A stretch of DNA of 40,524 bases, taken from positions 1 through 40,524 of the forward strand of contig NZ_SLXK01000037.1 in NCBI RefSeq assembly GCF_004341035.1, read 5' to 3'. A program made the translations under genes and the position numbers. This document shows, piece by piece, positions 17,168 to 24,954 of this stretch. Numbering within the stretch: position 1 is the first letter of the stretch; the number at the start of each line of letters is the position of its first letter. The stretch is from Scopulibacillus darangshiensis. Its GTDB lineage: Bacteria > Bacillota > Bacilli > Bacillales > Sporolactobacillaceae. The notes under the pieces were generated by a model. That model had not been told where the DNA came from. It ran no database searches and was given only the letters and a program-made list of their open reading frames with translations.

Positions 17168-17184
17168 TCCTTTTAACACCCTCC

Positions 17185-17213
17185 TAGAAAATAGTTACAC
17201 TTTACTATTTCTA
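17185..17213. promoter_or_regulatory. Inverted repeat upstream of dhaS
   Basis: TAGAAAATAGT (17185-17195) and ACTATTTCTA (17204-17213) are inverted arms around TACACTTT with a single-base bulge. It lies immediately upstream of the dhaS ribosome-binding site, where a repressor could block transcription. No regulator gene is adjacent. Confidence 0.5.
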
Positions 17214-17302
17214 TTTTAGAAATGAAAACCCTTTCGTTTTATTTTATAATTAGGATTATTCGTTCGACGTTTTTCAGCAAAATTTTATAAAGGCGGGTTA
17301 TT

Positions 17303-17980
17303 ATGGAGAAAAAAATTGCGCTATCATGGAGCGGAGGGAAAGACGGCTGCTTAGCTCTTGATACTCTTGTAAAAAAGGGCTATGACGTCGCTTGCCTTGT
17401 CACAACGGTTCCGGAAGAAACAGGCAGAACCTTCGGGCACGGAGAAAAGGTGGAAATGATCACATTGCAGAGCCAGGCCCTAGCTATTCCGGTGCATTTT
17501 ATAACATGCACGTTTGAAGGGTATACTGAGAGTTTTGTCAGTACAATAAAATCTTTAAAAGAGCAATATCACCTCTCTGGCATTGCTTTCGGAGACCTTT
17601 ATCTTGATGGGCACCGGGAGTGGGGAGAGAAAGTGGCTGACGCGTCAGGTCTCAAGCCGCTTTATCCGTTATGGATGACGGAGGAGGATTCAGCGGATGC
17701 TCTTAAAACTTTTACAAACTCAGGATATAAGGCTGTTGTTATTCGGGTCATGGAGGACGCCCTAGATGATTCCTGGTTAGGAAGACCTCTAGATCAGTCC
17801 TTTGTTCAAGACATCCTAGGGCTTCCCGTTTGCCCAATGGGTGAACATGGGGAATACCATACCTTTGTCTATAACGGGCCTCTGTTCCACCAAAAGATTG
17901 AGCTGACGTCAGAGAGCATCATCACTCTTGAAACAACCAAGCGGCTTGAGTTTTCGGGTTATAATTTGGTTGGTAAATGA
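17303..17980 (+). CDS. Dph6-related ATP pyrophosphatase (PP-loop, DUF71 family)
   Basis: The 225-residue protein has the PP-loop ATP-binding motif SWSGGKDG at about 8-15. It also carries the family segments FGDLYLDGHREWGE and CPMGEHGEYHTFV. This matches the diphthine-ammonia ligase (Dph6)/MJ0570 group. Bacteria lack diphthamide, so the reaction here is unknown; adenylation with amide or thiolation chemistry is the family theme. It is divergent from dhaS, single-gene, and preceded by AAGGCGGG. Confidence 0.85.
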   Translation: MEKKIALSWSGGKDGCLALDTLVKKGYDVACLVTTVPEETGRTFGHGEKVEMITLQSQALAIPVHFITCTFEGYTESFVSTIKSLKEQYHLSGIAFGDLYLDGHREWGEKVADASGLKPLYPLWMTEEDSADALKTFTNSGYKAVVIRVMEDALDDSWLGRPLDQSFVQDILGLPVCPMGEHGEYHTFVYNGPLFHQKIELTSESIITLETTKRLEFSGYNLVGK

Positions 17981-18170
17981 CCTGATCAAAAAATAAGAGA
18001 AGCAATACTCTTGCGGTAAAAGCTTTACACATTTAGCGCTTCATGACTTTGTCGGGACGTCCTTCAGTATAGTCCCATTAACGGCTTTTATTAAAATTCA
18101 CTCTAAAATTGCCTAAGAATCATCGTTTTTTATACAAGTCATTCCATGGTCTAGTTCCTAAAGACAAGAA

Positions 18171-18230
18171 AGGGGCTGAGGCCGTGCCCGTGGAAAGCGA
18201 AGTATTTTGACGGAGCGCTTCGTTCCTTTC
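18171..18230. repeat. Candidate dispersed intergenic repeat
   Basis: In the 348-bp gap between the PP-loop gene and the lipoprotein gene, this stretch reads GGCCGTGCCCGTGGAAAGCG, continuing through TATTTTGACGGAGCGCTTCG. It contains the imperfect inverted arms GGAAAGCGAAG and CGCTTCGTTCC. It codes for nothing plausible. It resembles extragenic repeats I recall from Bacillaceae, but I cannot confirm that here. The rest of the gap (17981-18170) has only small weak hairpins and nothing I recognise. Confidence 0.4.
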
Positions 18231-18233
18231 TTT

Positions 18234-18283
18234 TGTAAAATAAAAATCCGAATCATTCAGATAGGATGTCTGAATGATTTCGG
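18234..18283 (-). terminator. Terminator of the lipoprotein gene
   Basis: On the minus strand TCCGAAATCATTCAGA and TCTGAATGATTCGGA form a long stem with one bulged base, followed by TTTTTATTTT. On the plus strand GATTTTTC follows the same stem, so it may also act there. Confidence 0.8.
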
Positions 18284-18328
18284 AGATTTTTCTATGAGTA
18301 AAAACCTTCTGTCCCAAGCCTCCTTTTT

Positions 18329-19387
18329 TTACTGATAATTCACCACAGCGGGTGAAGGTTCTAACTTAATAACTTCCTTTGGCGAAAGCAACGGCTTATC
18401 CTTAGAATAAAACAGTTTGAGCCCGCCGTATTGATTGGTCCCTTCTTTCACCAAATTTCGATACTTCATTTTTTTCGCTGAAGCTTTGCCAAAACCGTCA
18501 GCATTCATAACAACTTCAACATGATTTGTCGGTTTAATAAGAGATTTGCTCGTAATGATGCCTTCCTGAAATTCATGCACCATCACCATTTTATCAGGAA
18601 TATCCCTTTTCTCCACCAAACGATTTAAGTAGTCTATAGCCTTCTGGATCTTTGCACCGTCCACATGGCCAAGGTCTTCACCCGGTACTTGTCCTTGTTT
18701 CACGTGGAACTCTGTATCAATGGCCAAATGGACATATGGAAGCTTAAGGAAAGGTTCAAGTGCCTTGACCTCATTCATTACTGTATCTTGTCCAAGCTGA
18801 ACATCCAGAATCAATAGCGCTTTATTTTCCTTTGCTAATTTTGCATACTGCTCAATAACATCCTTCGACAACCGCGAAACATACAGACCATTTGGACCTG
18901 GATCACGCTGTGCGGTTGAGGCAATTAGTTCAATCGCCGGCACCGCTTGATGTGATGGATCAGCCTCGGAATAGGCCTTGGTTTGCCTTTTAAGCTTTTT
19001 CATAGCCTCATCTGGTGTCCCTTCACCCAATACCCCCATTTGGTCCGAAAGCGGGGTGCCATAATATGACACGATCCTATGTTTCTTGAGCGGACCATTC
19101 GTAAGGTCCTTTTTCCCTGCTCGAAGTGTTGTTACATCCTCTTTCAAAGACTTAGTATCCTGGGACGGTTGGATTGGCGCGTAAGGTTGTGGTTTCTTTT
19201 GCTGATTTTTTTTGGGCTTGTTTTCTTGCTTTTGCGCCGAAACCTCTTTATCCTTTTCCTGCTTATGCTTGGATTCAGCCTGATTATCTTTGCCGCTATC
19301 CCCGCCGCTGACATCTGCTGCTTGACCGCACCCTGCCAAAAGCAACATAACAAGAGCAAATGGGATAAAGCTATTTACTTTCTTCAC
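18329..19387 (-). CDS. Putative lipoprotein with a TIM-barrel-like domain, function unknown
   Basis: The 352-residue protein has a lipoprotein signal peptide (FALVMLLLAGC, lipobox LLAGC, about 10-20). A low-complexity Lys/Gln/Pro-rich linker (about 25-75) follows. The globular domain of about 270 residues begins near HRIVSYYGTPLSDQMGVLGE. That domain has alternating beta-alpha segments (ALLILDVQLGQ, VHLAIDTEFHV, DKMVMVHEFQ) that suggest a TIM-barrel hydrolase. I cannot name the family. I choose the second GTG, with GAGGTG 6 nt upstream; a GTG three codons earlier overlaps that sequence. It should be anchored on the outer face of the membrane. Confidence 0.75.
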   Translation of the reverse strand: MKKVNSFIPFALVMLLLAGCGQAADVSGGDSGKDNQAESKHKQEKDKEVSAQKQENKPKKNQQKKPQPYAPIQPSQDTKSLKEDVTTLRAGKKDLTNGPLKKHRIVSYYGTPLSDQMGVLGEGTPDEAMKKLKRQTKAYSEADPSHQAVPAIELIASTAQRDPGPNGLYVSRLSKDVIEQYAKLAKENKALLILDVQLGQDTVMNEVKALEPFLKLPYVHLAIDTEFHVKQGQVPGEDLGHVDGAKIQKAIDYLNRLVEKRDIPDKMVMVHEFQEGIITSKSLIKPTNHVEVVMNADGFGKASAKKMKYRNLVKEGTNQYGGLKLFYSKDKPLLSPKEVIKLEPSPAVVNYQ

Positions 19388-19560
19388 AGGCTTCACCTCA
19401 CTTTCTTAGGTTAGCTGACTCGAATACTATTCGTTAAAAATGAGGCATCTTAAGCCGTCAAAGCAAATTCTATCCTCATTTATTTTCCCATTCCCTTACT
19501 GCTGTCGAATAACACTCATAGTTTCAAATTTTGTCGATTTGTGTATACAGTATTCAACAT

Positions 19561-19592
19561 AAAAATCCCTGCACTCAATTGAATGCAGGGAT
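19561..19592 (-). terminator. Terminator downstream of tRNA-Arg
   Basis: On the minus strand ATCCCTGCATTC and GAGTGCAGGGAT pair around AATT, and TTTTTATG follows. It lies about 30 nt after the tRNA CCA end. Confidence 0.88.
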
Positions 19593-19619
19593 CGTATGGA
19601 TTATTATCTATATTCATTA

Positions 19620-19695
19620 TGGCGGCCCCGGAGAGATTCGAACTCCCGACGCATGGTTTAGGAAACCAACGCTCTATCCCCTGAGCTACGGGGCC
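19620..19695 (-). tRNA. tRNA-Arg (anticodon CCU)
   Basis: The minus strand folds as a standard 76-nt tRNA. Acceptor GGCCCCG pairs with CGGGGCC, and G73 with CCA is encoded. The anticodon loop TTCCTAA gives CCU, reading AGG. The T-loop is TTCGAAT. The outermost anticodon-stem pair is a U-U mismatch (27-43); the remaining stems pair. It is a solitary tRNA with its own promoter and terminator. Confidence 0.94.
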
Positions 19696-19717
19696 ATCAA
19701 AAAATCACGCATTTATT

Positions 19718-19746
19718 ATTATATAACAGGACAGCCGATTTGAAAA
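19718..19746 (-). promoter_or_regulatory. Promoter of tRNA-Arg
   Basis: The minus strand has TTTTCA (19741-19746), a 17-bp spacer and TATAAT (19718-19723), about 22 bp before the tRNA 5' end. Confidence 0.6.
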
Positions 19747-19854
19747 GTCTTCAATTCATTTTCTAGTATCATTAGGTCTATCTCCCCACATATTCCAAAA
19801 AAGCATTACTCAGGTCAACAGCCCCTGGTACATATGCCTAGAAGTCTCACAAGA

Positions 19855-19879
19855 AAAAGCAGCCCGGTATGGACTGCTT
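19855..19879 (-). terminator. Terminator of the cold-shock gene
   Basis: On the minus strand AAGCAGTCC and GGGCTGCTT pair around ATACC, followed by a U-rich tail (TTTTTC). Confidence 0.8.
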
Positions 19880-19896
19880 ACGGATTCGGTTATGAA

Positions 19897-20097
19897 TTAA
19901 AGCTTAGTTACGTTAGAAGCTTGTGGTCCACGGTTGCCTTCGACGATTTCGAAGCTAACTTCTTGACCTTCTTCTAATGTTTTGAAACCTTCACCTTCAA
20001 TTGCAGAGTAATGTACAAATACGTCGTTGCCGCCTTCAACTTCGATGAAGCCGTAACCTTTTTCTGCGTTAAACCATTTTACTTTACCGTTTTGCAT
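19897..20097 (-). CDS. Cold-shock protein, CspB/CspD family
   Basis: The 66-residue protein is a single cold-shock domain. RNP1 is present as KGYGFIE (about 13-19) and RNP2 as VFVHYSAI (about 26-33). These nucleic-acid-binding motifs make it an RNA chaperone binding single-stranded RNA and DNA. The length is exactly that of B. subtilis CspB/CspD. The ATG has GGGAGG 8-9 nt upstream. A good promoter about 190 bp upstream implies a long 5' leader, as is known for cold-shock mRNAs. Which B. subtilis paralogue it corresponds to cannot be told from sequence alone. Confidence 0.95.
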   Translation of the reverse strand: MQNGKVKWFNAEKGYGFIEVEGGNDVFVHYSAIEGEGFKTLEEGQEVSFEIVEGNRGPQASNVTKL

Positions 20098-20286
20098 GTG
20101 TGTTGCCTCCCTAAAACCTTGCGCTTACCCGCGCTTTTGAAATAAACCATTGAACCACTTACATCAAGACAGTCTGACTAAAAAAAGAACCTCCGATAAA
20201 GCTGGAAGTAAAAATTCCACACTTCAACGAAGGGTCTTCATTCTTACATCCAAATCTTTATATAAAATAGTAAAATGGTTTACTCT

Positions 20287-20315
20287 AATTTACCATATTG
20301 AATATCTTGTGTCAA
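20287..20315 (-). promoter_or_regulatory. Promoter of the cold-shock gene with long leader
   Basis: The minus strand has TTGACA (20310-20315), a 17-bp spacer and TAAATT (20287-20292). The start of transcription near 20280 would leave about 180 nt of untranslated leader before the csp ATG. It lies just past the HD-protein stop codon. Confidence 0.7.
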
Positions 20316-20319
20316 ACAC

Positions 20320-20862
20320 TCAGAAAAGTTTTTCTATTTCGACCGTAAGCGCTTTAACCATTGGTGTCCCTGGTATTTTCTTTTCCAAGGATGCCAGCAA
20401 ACTGCGATAATACCATTCTTGGCGATCACGCCCTTTTTTAAACCTAGACCATAAGGACTCACCCAGTTTTTCATAATCTGATACCATTGACCGGAGATTA
20501 TGGAGTTTATCCGCACAAATGACATAACACGCCTCTTCAGATGCTTCGGAAAGATGATCGATAGTATGCTGCTTTCTTTCCTCCCATGAAAGGGATTTGT
20601 CGGGTTCAGAGGCCATGGTCACGAGCTCAGCCACTTTCTTGCCAAACATTTCTTCAATATCCTTTTCCGTTACTAATGTGTCTTCAATCGTATCATGCAG
20701 AATACCCGCAATTACGATATCTTCACTGCATCCTGCCTTTAATAGAAGCATTCCGACGCTATAAGGATGTGATATATACGGCACCTCTGTCGCTTTCCGC
20801 TTTTGGCCAGCGTGCGCTTTTGCCGCAAGATTAATCGCCTGATCCACTGTAGTAAATGGCAT
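20320..20862 (-). CDS. HD-domain protein, small (p)ppGpp-hydrolase-like
   Basis: The 180-residue protein consists of one HD domain like the hydrolase half of RelA/SpoT. Visible in order are the start AAKAHAGQKRKATEVPYISHP, the metal-binding HD of GILHDTIEDT (about 55-64) including the ED pair needed for hydrolysis, and the downstream DKLHNL. It lacks a synthetase domain and TGS/ACT domains. It therefore resembles a small alarmone hydrolase (MESH1-like), which would degrade (p)ppGpp in the cytoplasm; other nucleotide substrates are possible. The ATG has GGAGG 6-7 nt upstream. It lies upstream of the cold-shock gene on the same strand. Confidence 0.8.
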   Translation of the reverse strand: MPFTTVDQAINLAAKAHAGQKRKATEVPYISHPYSVGMLLLKAGCSEDIVIAGILHDTIEDTLVTEKDIEEMFGKKVAELVTMASEPDKSLSWEERKQHTIDHLSEASEEACYVICADKLHNLRSMVSDYEKLGESLWSRFKKGRDRQEWYYRSLLASLEKKIPGTPMVKALTVEIEKLF

Positions 20863-20960
20863 TATTTTTCCTCCAATATTTATGGTTAAGAAAAGTTTAC
20901 AATAACTTTGGTATATAATTATATAGAAAACACCTTAAAAAACAGCTAAAGTTCAGACTT

Positions 20961-20988
20961 TTGACCTATCGCTTAGGCATGATAAAAT
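20961..20988 (+). promoter_or_regulatory. Promoter of dgk-dck
   Basis: The plus strand has TTGACC (20961-20966), a 16-bp spacer and TAAAAT (20983-20988), about 48 bp before the dgk ATG. A weaker alternative TTTACA/TTATAT lies about 70 bp further upstream. Confidence 0.5.
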
Positions 20989-21036
20989 AATAAAAGTTGT
21001 CGATTTATAGGATGTCATTTGAAGGGGGAATTAATT

Positions 21037-21687
21037 ATGAATCTTGCACCATTTATTGCTGTCGAGGGTCCAATTGGCGTTGGAAAAACATCATTGGCAA
21101 AAGCCCTTTCAAAGGCCTTTCAATGTCATCTTATAAAAGAGATTGTTGAAGATAACCCATTTTTAGAGAAGTTTTATGAAAACATGGGTGACTATAGTTT
21201 CCAAACGGAAATGTTCTTTTTATCCCATAGATTTCAACAGCTAGAAACTGTCAGGGAACAGTACCTAACAAAAGGCAAGCCCATTGTAGCGGATTATCAT
21301 ATGTTCAAAAGTAAAATCTTTGCCAAGACAACGCTTAAAAAGGAGCACTTCGAAAAATACAGTATGATCTGTCATGTGCTCACGAAGGATTTGCCAATGC
21401 CTAATTTAATTATCTATCTGAAAGCAAGCCTTGAGATGCTTTTAACTAGGATTAGACTGCGGGGACGCGATATTGAGAAAAACATATCGCCAGATTATTT
21501 AAAGCAGTTAATCAAAGATTACGAGGCTTTTATAACTGCTTTTTCAGTGGAACACCCTGAAATCCCCATCTTGACATTTAATGGCGATGATCTTAATTTT
21601 ATTGAAAATCAAAAAGACTTATCCTACATTTGCTCAAAGGTTAATAACATTTTAACAAAGGACGTTCAGAATGAATCAAAACCATAA
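21037..21687 (+). CDS. dgk: Deoxyguanosine kinase
   Basis: The 216-residue protein matches B. subtilis Dgk (YaaG), which phosphorylates deoxyguanosine for dNTP salvage. It starts NLAPFIAVEGPIGVGKTSL, with the P-loop GPIGVGKT at about 11-18. Family landmarks include EIVEDNPFLEKFYEN, the MFFLSHRFQQL region, ADYHMFKSKIFA and the lid RIRLRGRDIEK. An ATG six codons upstream is rejected because GGGGG lies 8-9 nt before the chosen ATG. It overlaps dck by 17 nt. The pair is on the plus strand, opposite to its neighbours. Confidence 0.92.
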   Translation: MNLAPFIAVEGPIGVGKTSLAKALSKAFQCHLIKEIVEDNPFLEKFYENMGDYSFQTEMFFLSHRFQQLETVREQYLTKGKPIVADYHMFKSKIFAKTTLKKEHFEKYSMICHVLTKDLPMPNLIIYLKASLEMLLTRIRLRGRDIEKNISPDYLKQLIKDYEAFITAFSVEHPEIPILTFNGDDLNFIENQKDLSYICSKVNNILTKDVQNESKP

Positions 21688-22360
21688 ACTTACGCTGCCA
21701 AAAAAGGCATTGATCACCGTTGCCGGCACAGTGGGTATCGGCAAGACAACCTTTACAAAGGCTCTGGCCAAACGGCTGAACTATCATACATCCTTTGAAA
21801 GGGTCGATAACAATCCTTATCTTGAAAGCTTTTATAAGGATTTTAAACGGTGGGCCTTCCATCTGCAAATATACTTTTTAGGCGAGCGTTTCAAAGAACA
21901 CAAGCGCATTTTTAACAGCCCACACGGCTTCGTCCAGGACCGATCCATTTACGAAGACACTGGTATTTTTGCCAAGATGCATTATGAAGACGGTAATATG
22001 TCGAAAGTTGATTTCGAGACTTACACCAATCTTTTTGAGGCTATGGTTATGACGCCTTATTTCCATCATCCCGACCTTTTGATCTTTCTGGATGGCTCTC
22101 TAGAAGATATTATTGACAGGATTAAAGCGCGGGGCCGAACAATGGAGAAAGAAACGCCTATAGAATACTGGAAGGAAATGTACGAACGGTATCATGAGTG
22201 GATTGAAGGCTTTGACGCCTGTCCCGTTCTCCGTGTTAATATCAAGGATTATGACCTTCTTGAGGATGAGACTTCCCTTGACCACATCATTGAAGTTATA
22301 CAAGAAAAAATTGAAATAAATAATTCCTTTTGGGCTGATACGCCTTACTTTAATAAATAA
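21671..22360 (+). CDS. dck: Deoxyadenosine/deoxycytidine kinase
   Basis: The 229-residue protein matches B. subtilis Dck (YaaF), the deoxyadenosine and deoxycytidine salvage kinase. It has the P-loop GTVGIGKTT (about 20-28), DNNPYLESFYKDF, the HLQIYFLGERFKEHK segment, FVQDRSIYEDTGIFA with the substrate-binding DRS motif, and the lid RIKARGRTME. The ATG has AAAGG 8 nt upstream inside the 3' end of dgk, so the two are translationally linked. In B. subtilis dck comes first (dck-dgk); here dgk is first. A bidirectional terminator lies about 170 bp downstream. Confidence 0.94.
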   Translation: MNQNHKLTLPKKALITVAGTVGIGKTTFTKALAKRLNYHTSFERVDNNPYLESFYKDFKRWAFHLQIYFLGERFKEHKRIFNSPHGFVQDRSIYEDTGIFAKMHYEDGNMSKVDFETYTNLFEAMVMTPYFHHPDLLIFLDGSLEDIIDRIKARGRTMEKETPIEYWKEMYERYHEWIEGFDACPVLRVNIKDYDLLEDETSLDHIIEVIQEKIEINNSFWADTPYFNK

Positions 22361-22531
22361 ACTCGCTGATTCGCCAGTCTTTGATCCTTTCTAATAAATA
22401 AATGCTTCACTCATTCATTATAGGACTCAGATTCCGTTATTTACAAAAGTTAACTCAAATTACCTATTGAATGACCGAATAGCGGAACGACAGGCCGTAA
22501 GAATCTCGATTGGATGCCCTTCCGACTTAAC

Positions 22532-22576
22532 AAAAAAACAGGTCATCCTGCTAATTTACCGGATGACCTGTTTTTC
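22532..22576. terminator. Bidirectional terminator between dck and the nucleotidyltransferase gene
   Basis: CAGGTCATCC (22539-22548) and GGATGACCTG (22561-22570) form a perfect 10-bp stem with a 12-nt loop, flanked by A7 and T5. It serves the two convergent genes. The stretch between dck and this hairpin (22361-22531) shows nothing recognisable. Confidence 0.9.
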
Positions 22577-22585
22577 CGCGGGTAG

Positions 22586-23296
22586 TCAAGATTGAAGTGA
22601 AAACCCTTCAAAGAGTCTCCCGCCATAAGGTTGTAATATATTATCTATGAGTGTTAGAATCTGCTGCTTATCATCATGTCGATAATAGCTGTCGAATGCA
22701 TCCGCAAACCGCTTAGAGAAAGAAGAATCAAAACGGTCTAAGGCTCTCTTTATCCATTTTCCGGATCCGATCCACTGGCCATTGGTCCTTAGAACGAATT
22801 CATGAGCAGCCTCAGCCAATTTACCGGCAATAAAGATCCCTTCGCTCCGATCCTTACATCCCTCAAAATCATCCAGTAGATCTGTCAGGAAATAACGCTT
22901 AATTTTCAACTCTTCCTGAGTCCAAGACTTCGGGCCCTTTTTAAGTAAAGCCTTGGCTTCCGCTTTTATCTTTTCTGCAAACCCGTCATCTTTTAAAACA
23001 ATACCTTCAGACACCATCTGAGGCAGACTGGGCCTTGCTCTTTCACAGTCGTTTTCAAAAAACGCTTGATATGAACGGTCATTATGGACAAAGCATTCGA
23101 CCGGCCAATTTTTATAATGTAAAGATTCCCGGAAGGATGATGGAAATTGGTTATCAATGATAAAGATATCAAGGTCAGACCTCGGTGTCCCTTGCCCGCG
23201 AACGACACTGCCGGCAAGCAGCCCCACCTTGCATGTGGGATAAGCGTGTGCCATATAGTCAAGTGCAACAGCTTCTGCAGGCTCCCTTATCGCCAT
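22586..23296 (-). CDS. Nucleotidyltransferase-domain protein
   Basis: The 236-residue protein carries a minimal nucleotidyltransferase signature: LLAGSVVRGQGTPRSDLDIF at about 26-45. This is the GS...D-x-D metal and nucleotide site also found in aminoglycoside nucleotidyltransferases and MNT toxin-antitoxin proteins. A helical C-terminal domain (about 120-230) may bind the acceptor. The start ATG lies 5 nt after the serS stop and directly abuts GGAGG, so initiation may depend on coupling to serS. Substrate is unknown. Confidence 0.8.
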   Translation of the reverse strand: MAIREPAEAVALDYMAHAYPTCKVGLLAGSVVRGQGTPRSDLDIFIIDNQFPSSFRESLHYKNWPVECFVHNDRSYQAFFENDCERARPSLPQMVSEGIVLKDDGFAEKIKAEAKALLKKGPKSWTQEELKIKRYFLTDLLDDFEGCKDRSEGIFIAGKLAEAAHEFVLRTNGQWIGSGKWIKRALDRFDSSFSKRFADAFDSYYRHDDKQQILTLIDNILQPYGGRLFEGFSLQS

Positions 23297-23300
23297 CCTC

Positions 23301-24587
23301 CTACTTCACTTCGATCTTTTCGACATTTCTCATATATGGTCTTAAGACTTCAGGTATAACAATGCTGCCGTCAGCTTGCTGATAATTTTCCAAAATAGCG
23401 GCAACCGTGCGGCCGATGGCCAAACCGGAGCCATTCATTGTATGGACAAATTCTGGCTTTTGCTTAGACTTAGGATCCCGGCGAAAACGGATATTCGCGC
23501 GGCGGGCCTGATAATCTTCAAAGTTACTGCAAGAAGATATTTCCCGGTACGTTTCGTAGCTTGGGATCCAAACTTCCAAATCATATTTTTTGGCAGCAGT
23601 AAAACCGAGATCCCCCGTACACATGCTCAATACCCGATAGGGCAAACCTAGAAGCTGAAGCACTTTTTCCGCATGGCCAGTTAACTTTTCAAGCTCATTA
23701 TAAGAATCCTCCGGCTTAACAAAACGGACAAGCTCAACTTTATTAAATTGGTGCTGGCGAATTAGTCCTCTTGTATCGCGGCCGGCAGACCCGGCTTCAG
23801 AACGGAAACAAGCGCTGTAAGCAACATAAGCTTTCGGAAGTTCATCACCAGTTAAAATATCATCGCGATAGTAATTGGTTACCGGCACCTCAGCGGTTGG
23901 GATTAAGAAATAATCCTCCTCACGAATTTTAAAAGCATCTTCCTCAAACTTAGGCAGCTGTCCGGTTCCTGTCATGCTTGTACGGTTGACAAGATACGGC
24001 GGCAGCATTTCTGTATAGCCATGCTCCTCTTGATGCAGATCCATCATAAAGTTAATTAACGCTCTTTCAAGTCGCGCACCGAGCCCTTTGTAAAAGACAA
24101 ATCGGCTGCCTGTGACCTTTGCTGCTCTTTCAAAGTCCAATATGCCAAGTTCCGTCGCCAAATCCCAATGCGGCTTTGGCTCAAAATCAAATTGGGGCAC
24201 ATCCCCCCATTTCCTTATTTCAACGTTGTCGTCCTCATCTGCGCCGACCGGTGTGCTTTCATGCGGAATGTTTGGAATGGCAAGCATTAATTGCTGAAGA
24301 TCTACTTCAACCCGGCGAAGTTCTTCATCGAGGACTTTAACCTCGTCACCAACCTCGCGCATTTCCTTTATTAAGTCATCAGCGTCCTCTTTCGCACGTT
24401 TTTTCTTAGCAATATCCTGTGAGACCTCATTGCGCCGTGCTTTTAAGACTTCCACCTTTTTAATCAGCTCACGGCGCTTGCCATCGTAACCCTGGAACTT
24501 GTCAAAATCGCTAAGATCCTCACCGCGGTTAGCGAGCTTTGCTTTAATGTCATCATAATTTTCCCGAACAAACTTTAAATCCAGCAT
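23301..24587 (-). CDS. serS: Seryl-tRNA synthetase
   Basis: The 428-residue class II synthetase charges tRNA-Ser. Its N-terminal long coiled coil (about 25-105), which grips the long variable arm, is visible as alternating Lys/Glu heptads. Class II motif 2 [20 protein letters not shown] and motif 3 [18 protein letters not shown] are intact. The length is standard. It lies behind a T-box leader that senses uncharged tRNA-Ser. A perfect palindrome lies between the T-box terminator and the ribosome-binding site. A nucleotidyltransferase gene follows within 5 nt. Confidence 0.98.
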   Translation of the reverse strand: MLDLKFVRENYDDIKAKLANRGEDLSDFDKFQGYDGKRRELIKKVEVLKARRNEVSQDIAKKKRAKEDADDLIKEMREVGDEVKVLDEELRRVEVDLQQLMLAIPNIPHESTPVGADEDDNVEIRKWGDVPQFDFEPKPHWDLATELGILDFERAAKVTGSRFVFYKGLGARLERALINFMMDLHQEEHGYTEMLPPYLVNRTSMTGTGQLPKFEEDAFKIREEDYFLIPTAEVPVTNYYRDDILTGDELPKAYVAYSACFRSEAGSAGRDTRGLIRQHQFNKVELVRFVKPEDSYNELEKLTGHAEKVLQLLGLPYRVLSMCTGDLGFTAAKKYDLEVWIPSYETYREISSCSNFEDYQARRANIRFRRDPKSKQKPEFVHTMNGSGLAIGRTVAAILENYQQADGSIVIPEVLRPYMRNVEKIEVK

Positions 24588-24610
24588 CCGAAAATCCTCC
24601 TTCTTTTTTT

Positions 24611-24638
24611 GGGGTCTGACCCCTAGGGGTCAGACCCC
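24611..24638. repeat. Perfect 28-bp palindrome, REP-like
   Basis: GGGGTCTGACCCCTAGGGGTCAGACCCC is a perfect self-complementary sequence built from two GGGGTCTGACCCC-type units: GGGGTCTGACCCC and its reverse complement GGGGTCAGACCCC. It lies between the T-box terminator and the serS start, so the serS mRNA would carry this hairpin about 25 nt upstream of its start codon. Sequences of this type are known as REP-like elements in other bacteria; I see no transposase in this window. Confidence 0.75.
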
Positions 24639-24652
24639 CTAATAAATTCAAA

Positions 24653-24918
24653 TAAAAAACTCCCGTCCCCTATAAAAAGGGACGAGAGTTTACCCGCGTT
24701 GCCACCCTGGTTGCTAACAATGCAGAAAAAGCACCATTAGCCGCTTAACGGATAACGGACCGTCAACCGAAAATACCTACTTAGTGTTGAAACGGTTCAG
24801 TATTTTAACTCAGGGATGGATTCGCAAAGTGGTTTGATCGGTTTTCACCAGCTACCGACTCTCTGGGCAAAACAGCAATGCTACTATTTCCCGTCATTGT
24901 CTTCGATGTTTTCTTATT
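24653..24918 (-). promoter_or_regulatory. T-box leader of serS (serine)
   Basis: The minus-strand leader contains the conserved T-box sequence AGGGTGGCAACGCG (24695-24708), which includes the tRNA-NCCA binding TGG. A terminator follows: ACTCTCGTCCC and GGGGACGGGAGT around a short loop, with TTTTTT (24654-24689). Upstream, stem I has the AG-bulge-like AGAGAGTCGGTAGC. The specifier region GAATCCATCC presents UCC (24818-24820), a serine codon. Uncharged tRNA-Ser(GGA) would favour antitermination and serS expression. Confidence 0.92.
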
Positions 24919-24924
24919 AAGAGT

Positions 24925-24953
24925 AATTTACATCATATGCAAAAGAAAAGCAA
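24925..24953 (-). promoter_or_regulatory. Promoter of the serS leader
   Basis: The minus strand has TTGCTT (24948-24953), a 17-bp spacer and TAAATT (24925-24930). It overlaps the pdxT stop region; I see no terminator between pdxT and this promoter. Confidence 0.6.
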
Positions 24954-24954
24954 G

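Noticed and set aside
18120-18317. A 65-residue frame in the gap before the lipoprotein gene
   Set aside because: It spans the terminator stem and the candidate repeat, has no ribosome-binding site, and its sequence looks like translated repeat.
21878-22303. Frames antisense to dck
   Set aside because: dck is intact and matches its family end to end; these are shadows.
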